Source: Streptomyces sp. Tu6071
GTDB taxonomy: Bacteria > Actinomycetota > Actinomycetes > Streptomycetales > Streptomycetaceae
NCBI RefSeq assembly: GCF_000213055.1
Contig: NZ_CM001165.1
Location: 6,503,445 to 6,567,444 of the forward strand
Reading direction: 5' to 3'
Length of the DNA stretch: 64,000 nt
Shown here: piece by piece, positions 53,523-60,455 of the stretch
How the letters are laid out: every line of letters begins with the position of its first letter
Numbering within the stretch: position 1 is the stretch's first letter
Notes under the pieces: generated by a model
What the model was told of the DNA's origin: nothing
The model's database searches: none
What the model saw: the letters and a program-made list of their open reading frames with translations, nothing else
Translations under genes and position numbers: made by a program

Positions 53523-53528
53523 TAGAGT
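53523..53528 (+). promoter_or_regulatory. -10 box of the FKBP lipoprotein gene
   Basis: TAGAGT, 34 nt before the GTG at 53563. Confidence 0.4.
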
Positions 53529-53562
53529 GACGGAACCGTATCCGCAACACTCTGGGGATCTT

Positions 53563-54588
53563 GTGCATCGCCGACTCGCAGCCTTCATCATCGTGCCCGC
53601 CCTGGCACTCGTCGCCACCGCCTGCGGTGGTGACGACGACAGCAAGGACAAGGCCGATTCGTCCAGCTCGCCCTCGGCGTCCGCTCCCGCCGAGTCCTCG
53701 GCGCCCAAGCCGGTCTCCTCGGCCTCGCCGATGCCCACGGTCTCCGGTGCCAAGGACAAGCAGCCCAAGATCACGATCCCCAAGGGCGAGCCGAGCAAGA
53801 AGTTCGTCGTCCACTCCGAGAGCGCGGGCGACGGGAAGACCGTGAAGAAGGGCGACTTCGTCTCCTTCGACTTCACCGGCAAGATCTGGAAGAGCGGCAA
53901 GGACTTCGGCTCGACCTACGACAAGGGCGGCCAGCCGCAGGTCATCCAGGCGGGCTCCGCGGGGATCATCCCCGCCTTCGCCCAGGCCATGGCCGGGCAC
54001 AAGGAGGGTGAGCGCGTCCTCGTCGTCGCCCCGCCGTCGGCCGGCTTCGGCGCCCAGGGCAACCAGCAGGCCGGGGTCGCCGCCGACGACACGCTCGTCT
54101 TCGTCGTCGACATCAACAAGATCGTCCCGACCACCGAGGTCAAGGGCACGCAGGCGTCGATCCCCTCGGACCTGCCGCAGATCAAGGTCGACGACAAGAC
54201 CCACAAGGCCGACATCACGATCCCGAAGAACGACCCGCCCACGAAGCTCACCAGCAAGGTGCTCATCCAGGGCAAGGGCGAGAAGATCGAGTCCGGCAAC
54301 AACGTGATCATGGAGTACAGCGGCGCCGCCTGGAAGATCAACGAGGGCAAGAAGCCCGCGACCCTCTTCGACACCTCCGCCAACCGCGGCGAGCCCTTCG
54401 TGACCCCGATCGGCACCGGCGCCGTCATTCCCGGCTGGGACAAGGGCCTCGTCGGCAAGCACGTCGGCGACCGCGTCCTCCTCGTGATCCCGCCGGCCGA
54501 CGGCTACGGCGACCAGGCCCAGGGCGACACCCTCCCGGCCAAGTCCACCCTCGTCTTCGCGGTCGACGTCGTCGGCGTCGCGAAGTGA
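53563..54588 (+). CDS. FKBP-type prolyl isomerase lipoprotein with two FKBP domains
   Basis: A 341-residue exported peptidyl-prolyl isomerase. The signal peptide (HRRLAAFIIVPALALVATAC) ends in a lipobox-like VATAC, so it is probably a lipoprotein. A Ser/Ala/Pro linker precedes two FKBP domains, about 80-190 (GKTVKKGDFVSFDFTGKIWKSGKDFGSTYDKG; FAQAMAGHKEGERVLVVAPPSAGFG) and 215-341 (NNVIMEYSGAAWKINEG; IPGWDKGLVGKHVGDRVLLVIPPADGYG). It folds proteins outside the membrane. The GTG at 53563 has GGGGA upstream. A hairpin separates it from the next FKBP gene. Confidence 0.92.
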   Translation: MHRRLAAFIIVPALALVATACGGDDDSKDKADSSSSPSASAPAESSAPKPVSSASPMPTVSGAKDKQPKITIPKGEPSKKFVVHSESAGDGKTVKKGDFVSFDFTGKIWKSGKDFGSTYDKGGQPQVIQAGSAGIIPAFAQAMAGHKEGERVLVVAPPSAGFGAQGNQQAGVAADDTLVFVVDINKIVPTTEVKGTQASIPSDLPQIKVDDKTHKADITIPKNDPPTKLTSKVLIQGKGEKIESGNNVIMEYSGAAWKINEGKKPATLFDTSANRGEPFVTPIGTGAVIPGWDKGLVGKHVGDRVLLVIPPADGYGDQAQGDTLPAKSTLVFAVDVVGVAK

Positions 54589-54667
54589 GCCCGCGCGGCG
54601 GCAGCGGCGTACGGCCCCCGTACGTCCACCGCCGCGCCCCCCGGTGACAGACTGGGCCACGAACGAC

Positions 54668-54696
54668 GGACCGCCCCGCCCGCGGCGGGGCGGTCC
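54668..54696 (+). terminator. Perfect 13-bp terminator between the FKBP genes
   Basis: Positions 54668-54680 pair with 54684-54696 around CGC. Confidence 0.8.
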
Positions 54697-54720
54697 TCCT
54701 GCCAACACTGGAGCACAGAC

Positions 54721-55092
54721 GTGAGCATCGAGAAGCCCGAGGTCGACTTCCCCGGTGGCGAGCCCCCGGCGGAGCTGGAGATCAAGGACATCTGGGAGGG
54801 CGACGGTCCCGTGGCGAAGGCCGGGGACAACGTCCGCGTCCACTACGTGGGTGTCGCCTTCTCCACCGGCGAGGAGTTCGACGCGAGCTGGAACCGCGGC
54901 GCGCCGCTCGCCTTCCCGCTCGGCGCCGGCCGCGTCATCGCGGGCTGGGACCAGGGCGTGCAGGGCATGAAGGTCGGCGGTCGCCGCCAGCTCGTCATCC
55001 CCCCGCACCTCGCCTACGGCAGCCAGTCCCCGAGCCCCCTGATCAAGCCCAACGAGACGCTGATCTTCGTCTGCGACCTCGTCTCCGTCTGA
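54721..55092 (+). CDS. fkbP: Cytoplasmic FKBP-type prolyl isomerase
   Basis: A 123-residue single-domain FKBP with no signal peptide. Active-site residues are visible in VRVHYVGVAFSTGEEFDASWNRG, FPLGAGRVIAGWDQGVQGMKVGGRRQLVIPPHLAYG. It catalyses cis-trans proline isomerisation and would bind FK506 or rapamycin. GTG at 54721 follows GGAGC. It lies directly after the lipoprotein FKBP and before pafB. Confidence 0.95.
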   Translation: MSIEKPEVDFPGGEPPAELEIKDIWEGDGPVAKAGDNVRVHYVGVAFSTGEEFDASWNRGAPLAFPLGAGRVIAGWDQGVQGMKVGGRRQLVIPPHLAYGSQSPSPLIKPNETLIFVCDLVSV

Positions 55093-55110
55093 GCCCCGGA
55101 GCACCTCCCG

Positions 55111-55155
55111 CGCGGCCCCGGGCCCGTACCACGCAGGTACGGGCCCGGGGCCGCG
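55111..55155 (+). terminator. Perfect 20-bp hairpin after fkbP
   Basis: Positions 55111-55130 pair with 55136-55155 around a 5-nt loop, the longest perfect hairpin in the window. Confidence 0.85.
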
Positions 55156-55238
55156 CCCGTACGGAGCCGCTCCCGAACTTTTCCCGCGCCCCCGCGGCGC
55201 TGTACGGTCGACGCGGACGAACAGCAGAAAGGGCGTCG

Positions 55239-56192
55239 ATGGCGATTGCCAAGGCCGAGCGGCTCATGAACCTCGCGCTGTGCCTGCTCGGGACCCGCAG
55301 GCCGCTGAGCAAGCGTGAGCTGCGCGAGTCCATCGAGGCGTACCTCGAAGCCGCCTCGGACGAGGCGTTCAACCGCATGTTCGAGCGCGACAAGGACGAC
55401 CTGCGCGAACTCGGCCTCGTCATCGAGACGGTGGAAGGACTCGACGGCGAGATCGGCTACCGCGCGGGCCGCGACAGCAACCGCCTGCCGCCCATCACGC
55501 TCGACGCCGAGGAGGCCGCGGCCCTCGGCCTCGCCGCGAAGGTCTGGCAGCAGGCCCGGCTCGCCGGAGCCGCGAGCGGCGCCCTCCAGAAGCTCCGCGC
55601 CGCGGGTCTCCCCGAGGACGTCGACCCCTACGGCACCCACACCGCGCTCGAACCGCGCATCCCCGTCCACGAGGCCGCCTTCGAGCCGCTCATGCTCGCC
55701 TGCCGCGACCGACGCCCCGTCGTCTTCGACTACCGCAAGTCCACCGCGCCGCGCCCCGAGGCCCGGCACGTCGAGCCCTGGGCCCTGGAGTGCTGGCGCG
55801 GCCACTGGTACCTCGCCGGGTACGACCGCGAGCGCGGCGCCGAGCGCGTCTTCCGCCTCTCCCGCATCACCGGCCGGGTCCGCGCCACGCGCGGCGCCTT
55901 CACCAGCGAGGTCCCCCCGGTCGTCACCGTCCGCGAGACCGTCGCCGCCTGGGCCGGTGAGAACGCCGACCGCAGCGCCTTCATCCGGCTGCGTGCGGGC
56001 TCCGGCTACCCGCTGCGCGCCAAGGCCATCAACGTGCGGTCCGTGGACGGCGAGTGGGACGAGCTGGAGATCCCGTACGGGCACGGGCTCGACGCCTGGC
56101 TCGTCGAGTTCGGCCCCGACGTGGTCGTCCTGGAACCGGCCGAGCTGCGCGCCGACGTGCTCGACCGGCTGCGCGCCGTGGCCGCGAGCTGA
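55239..56192 (+). CDS. pafB: WYL-domain regulator PafB
   Basis: A 317-residue regulator with an N-terminal winged helix-turn-helix (RLMNLALCLLGTRRPLSKRELRESIEAY; RDKDDLRELGLVIE) and a WYL domain containing the eponymous motif in GHWYLAGYD, then a C-terminal WCX-like domain. In mycobacteria PafB and PafC form a heterodimeric activator of the RecA-independent DNA damage response and lie next to pafA. AAAGGG precedes the ATG; TACGGT at 55203 is a likely -10. pafC follows after 81 nt. Confidence 0.94.
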   Translation: MAIAKAERLMNLALCLLGTRRPLSKRELRESIEAYLEAASDEAFNRMFERDKDDLRELGLVIETVEGLDGEIGYRAGRDSNRLPPITLDAEEAAALGLAAKVWQQARLAGAASGALQKLRAAGLPEDVDPYGTHTALEPRIPVHEAAFEPLMLACRDRRPVVFDYRKSTAPRPEARHVEPWALECWRGHWYLAGYDRERGAERVFRLSRITGRVRATRGAFTSEVPPVVTVRETVAAWAGENADRSAFIRLRAGSGYPLRAKAINVRSVDGEWDELEIPYGHGLDAWLVEFGPDVVVLEPAELRADVLDRLRAVAAS

Positions 56193-56273
56193 GCCGCCTC
56201 CGCCACGGGACGGCCCCCGTACCCCCGCGAAGCCCCCACCCCGACGCTCCCGACCACGAGAAGGAGGAGGCAC

Positions 56274-57230
56274 ATGGCGGCCAACGCCATCGACCAGACC
56301 CGGCGGATGCTCTCGCTCGTCACCTACCTGCGCGAGCGGCCGGGCGCCTATGTCGCCGACGTGGCGCGGGCCTTCGGCATCACCGAGGACGAACTCATCT
56401 CGGACCTCGACGTGCTGCCGCTGTGCGGGACCAGCTTCCGCGGCGGTGACCTGCTCGACATCGACACCGACGGCGAGCGCATCTGGTGGCACAACGCCGA
56501 CGACGTCGCGGCCCCGCTCCGGCTCGCCGCCGACGAGGCGACCGCGCTCCTCGTCGCGGCCCGCGCCGTCACGACCCTGCCCGGACTGCGCGAGAGCGAC
56601 CGGCAGGCGCTGCTGCGCGCGACCGCCAAGCTGGAGACCGCCGCGGGGGACACCGCGGGGGCGAGCAGCAGGCTCTCGGTGACCTTCGAGTCCGAGGGCG
56701 GCGTCTTCGCCGAGGTGGACCGCGCGATCGCGGAGCGGCGCCGGTTGTGGCTGCGCTACTACTCGCCCGCGCGCGACGAGCTGACCGAGCGCGAGGTGGA
56801 CCCCATCCGGCTCTTCGCCGTGGGCCACACCTACATGGAGGCGTGGTGCCGCCTCTCCGAGGACCGGCGCACCTTCCGCCTCGACCGCGTCGCCGCGATC
56901 CGCATCCTCGACGAGCCCTCCGCGCCTCCGGAGATGGAGCTGCGCGATCTGTCGGCCGGACTCGTGCAGCCCGCGGCCGACGACCCCGAGGTCACCGTCG
57001 AGGTCGCGCCCGCCGGACGCTGGGTCGCCGAGTACTACCCGCACGACAAGGCCGAGGAACTCCCCGACGGCGGACTGCGGATCACGCTGCGCACCCCCGA
57101 CCCGGCCTCCCTGCGCCGCCTCGCGCTCCGGCTCGGCGCCGACGGCCGTATCGTCGCGCCCGGCGAGCTGGCCACGAGCGCCCGCGCGGCGGCGAAGCAG
57201 GCCCTCGCCGCGTACGGCGAGGAGCTGTGA
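56274..57230 (+). CDS. pafC: WYL-domain regulator PafC
   Basis: A 318-residue partner of PafB with the same architecture: an N-terminal winged helix (IDQTRRMLSLVTYLRERPGAYVADVARAFGITEDELISDLDVL), a WYL domain and a C-terminal domain. The WYL motif is not conserved (HTYMEAWC at the equivalent place), as far as one can align by eye. GGAGGAGG immediately upstream gives strong translation. It presumably acts as a heterodimer with PafB. Small genes and tatAC follow. Confidence 0.94.
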   Translation: MAANAIDQTRRMLSLVTYLRERPGAYVADVARAFGITEDELISDLDVLPLCGTSFRGGDLLDIDTDGERIWWHNADDVAAPLRLAADEATALLVAARAVTTLPGLRESDRQALLRATAKLETAAGDTAGASSRLSVTFESEGGVFAEVDRAIAERRRLWLRYYSPARDELTEREVDPIRLFAVGHTYMEAWCRLSEDRRTFRLDRVAAIRILDEPSAPPEMELRDLSAGLVQPAADDPEVTVEVAPAGRWVAEYYPHDKAEELPDGGLRITLRTPDPASLRRLALRLGADGRIVAPGELATSARAAAKQALAAYGEEL

Positions 57231-57239
57231 CGTCCCGTA

Positions 57240-57330
57240 CGCCCGCCCGAGACCGCGACTCCGCCCGGGACGGTGAGCCCGTCCGGGACGGTGAGCCCGT
57301 CCGGGGCGGGGCGCCCGCCCGAGACCGCGA
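57240..57330. repeat. Nested direct repeats after pafC
   Basis: A 19-bp sequence (CGCCCGCCCGAGACCGCGA) occurs at 57240-57258 and 57312-57330. Between them an 18-bp unit (GGGACGGTGAGCCCGTCC) is repeated exactly at 57267-57284 and 57285-57302. Confidence 0.8.
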
Positions 57331-57345
57331 GAGGGAGACAGCCCC

Positions 57346-57609
57346 GTGACGTCCGCCGAAGGAATCCTGGAAGCGACAGGCGATACCAACGGGCGGCTCT
57401 ACCGCGCCGCGTGCCCCGCCTGCCGGGCCCGCTTCGACCTCTCCGCCGCCGCGCTGCGGCTCGCCATCGGCGGCAGCCGCAAGACCACCTTCTACTCCTT
57501 CACGTGTCCCGAGTGCGGCGAGTCGGTCCGCAAACCGGCGGGGGAGCGGATTGTGGAACTCCTCACAGAAGGCGGCGTCAGCACGCTGCGCCTGCACTCC
57601 GCCCTCTGA
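57346..57609 (+). CDS. Small zinc-ribbon-like protein
   Basis: An 87-residue protein with two CxxC motifs, AACPACRARFDL and SFTCPECGESV, which should bind one zinc ion. SRKTTFYSFTCPECGE resembles TFIIS-type or Sec-type ribbons. The ends have no signal or membrane segment. The GTG at 57346 has AGGGAGA 9 nt upstream. It lies between pafC and a small membrane protein. Function unknown; nucleic-acid binding is the usual guess for such ribbons. Confidence 0.85.
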   Translation: MTSAEGILEATGDTNGRLYRAACPACRARFDLSAAALRLAIGGSRKTTFYSFTCPECGESVRKPAGERIVELLTEGGVSTLRLHSAL

Positions 57610-57634
57610 CCCCGGCCTCCCGCCCCCAAGGAAC

Positions 57635-57640
57635 TAGGCT
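57635..57640 (+). promoter_or_regulatory. -10 box of a probably leaderless transcript
   Basis: TAGGCT lies 7 nt before the ATG at 57648. Confidence 0.45.
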
Positions 57641-57647
57641 CCCCCGC

Positions 57648-57875
57648 ATGCCCTCGCCCTCCGTTCTCTCCTGGTCCATGATCGCCGTCGCCCTCGGTTT
57701 CGCCGGGCTCGCTGTCCTCGGGGTTCTCGGGGTACGGGTGTGGATCGAGGTCCGCCGCCTGGGCCTGCAGGTGGCCCGCACCTCGCAGCGGATCAGCGAG
57801 GCGACCGGCGACCTGGAGCGCGCGGCGACCGATCTCGCCCGGACCTCGGGAAGTCTGCCCGCCCAGCGAAGGTGA
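57648..57875 (+). CDS. Small membrane protein with coiled coil
   Basis: A 75-residue protein with one N-terminal transmembrane helix (WSMIAVALGFAGLAVLGVLGVRVWI) followed by a short coiled-coil-like stretch (LQVARTSQRISEATGDLERAATDLART). No family is recognised. There is no Shine-Dalgarno sequence, and a TAGGCT box 7 nt upstream supports a leaderless mRNA. It lies before tatA. Confidence 0.75.
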   Translation: MPSPSVLSWSMIAVALGFAGLAVLGVLGVRVWIEVRRLGLQVARTSQRISEATGDLERAATDLARTSGSLPAQRR

Positions 57876-58095
57876 CCTACCGGCGCAGCGACCTGTCATA
57901 ATCCGCGACCCTCCAGGTACGCTGCTGGCGCGGCCCGGAGCGAGGCGTGGGTCGCGAAACCGGGAATGCGCACAGGGATAGTCCCGTGTTCACCTGTGAG
58001 CGCTACGATCGCGGAGCGTACGGAAACCGGACGTGTGTCCAGCTCCCGCTCGCAGCTCCCCATCCCCGCCGCCTCGGTGAGAAGGTAGTACGCCT

Positions 58096-58377
58096 ATGTT
58101 CGGAAAGATCGGCGCCCCCGAGATCATCCTCATCCTCGTCGTCGTGGTGCTGCTGTTCGGCGCGAAGAAGCTTCCCGACATGGCCCGTTCGCTCGGCAAG
58201 TCCGCGCGCATCCTCAAGAGCGAGGCCAAGGCGATGAAGTCCGAGGGCAAGCAGGACGAGGCCGCCCCGGCCGACCCGCCGGCCGACCAGGCGGTGCCGC
58301 GGACCATCCAGGCCGCCCCCGGCGACGTGACCAGCTCCCGCCCGGTCGCCGAGCCCTCGGACACGACCAAGCGCTGA
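58096..58377 (+). CDS. tatA: Twin-arginine translocase subunit TatA
   Basis: A 93-residue pore-forming subunit of the Tat pathway. The N-terminal helix [30 protein letters not shown] has the typical Phe-Gly hinge before the amphipathic helix, and a Lys/Ala/Pro/Asp-rich cytoplasmic tail follows. GAAGGT lies 9 nt before the ATG. TACGAT at 58004 is a possible -10 with a leader of about 85 nt. tatC follows in the same direction. Confidence 0.96.
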   Translation: MFGKIGAPEIILILVVVVLLFGAKKLPDMARSLGKSARILKSEAKAMKSEGKQDEAAPADPPADQAVPRTIQAAPGDVTSSRPVAEPSDTTKR

Positions 58378-58436
58378 GCGCCCACGCGGCGCCGGAGCAG
58401 GCCGGCGTCACCGTACGCACGAGATGAGGACGTGGG

Positions 58437-59387
58437 TTGCTGAAGTCTGCCCGCACACACGCCGAGAAGGACCCCGAGGGGCGCATGCCGCTCATGGATC
58501 ACCTCCGTGAGCTGCGCAACCGTCTCGCCAAGGGGGTCCTGGGGATCGTCGTCGTGACGATCGTGGCCGCGTTCTTCTACCAGGACATCGTCGACTTCGT
58601 GACGCGCCCCATCATGCACTCGGTGGGCTGCACGGAGACGTTCTCGGACCTGGCCCAGCGGGAGAAGGGCGAGTGCGCGAGGATCGTCATGAACGGGCTG
58701 CTCAGTCCCTTCAGCCTGGCGATCAAGGTCTCGCTCATGGCCGGCGTCGTCGGTTCCTCACCGATCTGGCTCTACCAGCTGTGGGGCTTCATCGCGCCCG
58801 GCCTGCACCGCAACGAGAAGAAGTACGCCTTCGGTTTCGTCGGCGCGGGCGTCCCCCTCTTCCTCGTCGGCGCCTTCCTGGCCTACCGCACGCTGCCGAC
58901 GATGGCGAAGGTGCTGCTGGACTTCACCCCGACGAACGCCGAGAACCAGCTGCCCCTGGACGACCTGCTCAACCTCATCACGCGCATGGTGCTGGTCTTC
59001 GGCGCCTCGTTCGAGCTGCCGCTGCTCCTCGTCATGCTCAACCTGACCCACATCATCACCGGCAAGCGGATGCTGAGCTGGTGGCGCTGGATGATCATGG
59101 GCATCACGGTCTTCGCCGCCGTGGCCACCCCCAGCACCGACCCCGTCAGCATGCTCGCCCTGGCCGGTCCCATCTGGGTCCTCTACTTCGGCGCGACCCT
59201 CTTCGCGCTCCTCAACGACCGGCGCCGCGCCGTCAACGACCCGTACGCGGGTCTCGACGACGACGAGGCCGCCCCCCTCGACCTGAGTCCCGCGGACATC
59301 GGCGCGGTCGAACGCGTCGGCAGCCCCCGCGCCCTCCCGGAGCAGACCGACCGCGACCGCATCAACGGCTACGACGACGTGACCTGA
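58437..59387 (+). CDS. tatC: Twin-arginine translocase subunit TatC
   Basis: A 316-residue six-helix receptor for twin-arginine signal peptides. The N-terminal segment PLMDHLRELRNRLAKGVLGI with the HLxELRxR motif, FSLAIKVSLMAGVVGSSPIWLYQLWGFIAPGLHRNEKK, and the conserved GFVGAGVPLFLVGAFLAY region are diagnostic. A C-terminal extension of about 60 residues is hydrophilic. It starts with TTG (58437) 8 nt after GAGGA; no ATG or GTG fits better. With TatA it exports folded proteins. Confidence 0.96.
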   Translation: MLKSARTHAEKDPEGRMPLMDHLRELRNRLAKGVLGIVVVTIVAAFFYQDIVDFVTRPIMHSVGCTETFSDLAQREKGECARIVMNGLLSPFSLAIKVSLMAGVVGSSPIWLYQLWGFIAPGLHRNEKKYAFGFVGAGVPLFLVGAFLAYRTLPTMAKVLLDFTPTNAENQLPLDDLLNLITRMVLVFGASFELPLLLVMLNLTHIITGKRMLSWWRWMIMGITVFAAVATPSTDPVSMLALAGPIWVLYFGATLFALLNDRRRAVNDPYAGLDDDEAAPLDLSPADIGAVERVGSPRALPEQTDRDRINGYDDVT

Positions 59388-59419
59388 GACCGCCCCTGTC
59401 CCACGGCCCTACCGAGCGG

Positions 59420-59425
59420 TAAGGT
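59420..59425 (+). promoter_or_regulatory. -10 box of a probably leaderless transcript
   Basis: TAAGGT lies 6 nt before the GTG at 59432. Confidence 0.45.
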
Positions 59426-59431
59426 CGCGCC

Positions 59432-60343
59432 GTGACCAGCGAGATCACCCTCTTCGTGAACCCCACGGCCGGTCGCGGCCGGGGCGCCGCGGCAGCGCGG
59501 CCCGCAGCCCGTGTCCTCAGGGACGCGGGCTTCCGCGTGCGGACGGTCGTCGGCACCGACGCCGAGGACGCGGCCTCGCGCGCGAAGGAGGCCGTCGCCG
59601 CCGGGACGGCCGCGCTCGTCGCGGTCGGCGGGGACGGGCTGCTCTCGCTCGCGCTCGGGGCCGTCGCGGGGACCCGTACCCCGCTCGGCGTCATCGCGGT
59701 CGGCAGCGGCAACGACTTCGGGCGCTCGCTGGGCCTGCCGGTACGGGCGCCCGCCGAGGCCGCCGCGGTCATCGCGCGGGCGCTGCGCGAGGACACGCAC
59801 CGCGCCGTCGACCTCGGCCGCGTCGCGGGGCGCTGGTACGGCACCGTCCTCGCCACCGGCTTCGACTCGCGCGTCAACGACCGGGGCAACCGGATGCGGC
59901 TCCCGCTCGGCCGCTTCCGCTACGACCTCGCGATCCTCGCCGAACTCGCCGCCTTCCGGCCCACCCCCTACCGGCTGCGCCTGGACGACGGGCCCGTGCG
60001 CGAGATCGAGGCGACGCTCGTCGCCGTGGGGAACTCGACCTCGTACGGCGGCGGCATGCGGATCTGCGCGGACGCGCGGCTCGACGACGGCCTCCTCGAC
60101 ATCACCGTCGTCGGGCCCTGCAGCCGCGCCACGCTCCTCAAGGTCTTCCCGCGCGTCTACCGGGGCACCCACCTGACGCACCCCGTCGTCACGAGCTACC
60201 GCGCCGGTCGCGTGGAGCTCGACGCGGCGGGCCTCACCGGATACGCGGACGGCGAACCGCTCGGCCCCCTCCCGCTCACCGCGACGGCCCACCCCGCCGC
60301 GCTGCGCCTCCTCGCGCCGCCCCGCAAGACGGCCCGGGGCTGA
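59432..60343 (+). CDS. Diacylglycerol-kinase-like lipid kinase
   Basis: A 303-residue DagK/YegS family protein. The substrate/nucleotide-binding motifs are VNPTAGRGRG (residues 9-18), GGDGL (66-70) and GSGNDFGRSLGLP. The C-terminal beta domain has DGLLDITVVGP and GYADGEPLG. It phosphorylates diacylglycerol or a related lipid. A GTG start is used; TAAGGT 6 nt upstream suggests a leaderless mRNA. It lies between tatC and the HelY-type helicase, an order shared with S. coelicolor as I recall it. Confidence 0.92.
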   Translation: MTSEITLFVNPTAGRGRGAAAARPAARVLRDAGFRVRTVVGTDAEDAASRAKEAVAAGTAALVAVGGDGLLSLALGAVAGTRTPLGVIAVGSGNDFGRSLGLPVRAPAEAAAVIARALREDTHRAVDLGRVAGRWYGTVLATGFDSRVNDRGNRMRLPLGRFRYDLAILAELAAFRPTPYRLRLDDGPVREIEATLVAVGNSTSYGGGMRICADARLDDGLLDITVVGPCSRATLLKVFPRVYRGTHLTHPVVTSYRAGRVELDAAGLTGYADGEPLGPLPLTATAHPAALRLLAPPRKTARG

Positions 60344-60348
60344 GCACG

Positions 60349-60373
60349 GGCGGGGCCCGAGCGGGGCCCCGCC
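60349..60373 (+). terminator. 10-bp terminator of the lipid kinase gene
   Basis: GGCGGGGCCC (60349-60358) pairs with GGGCCCCGCC (60364-60373). Confidence 0.75.
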
Positions 60374-60439
60374 ACGCCGGTGACCTGCGACGACGGAGTA
60401 CGTCGGTTTTTATGATCGTGTTCTGTCGGCAGGGGCCGG

Positions 60440-60445
60440 TAGGCT
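60440..60445 (+). promoter_or_regulatory. -10 box of helY
   Basis: TAGGCT lies 10 nt before the ATG at 60456, so the leader is at most about 4 nt; no Shine-Dalgarno is present. Confidence 0.4.
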
Positions 60446-60455
60446 CGATCGCACG

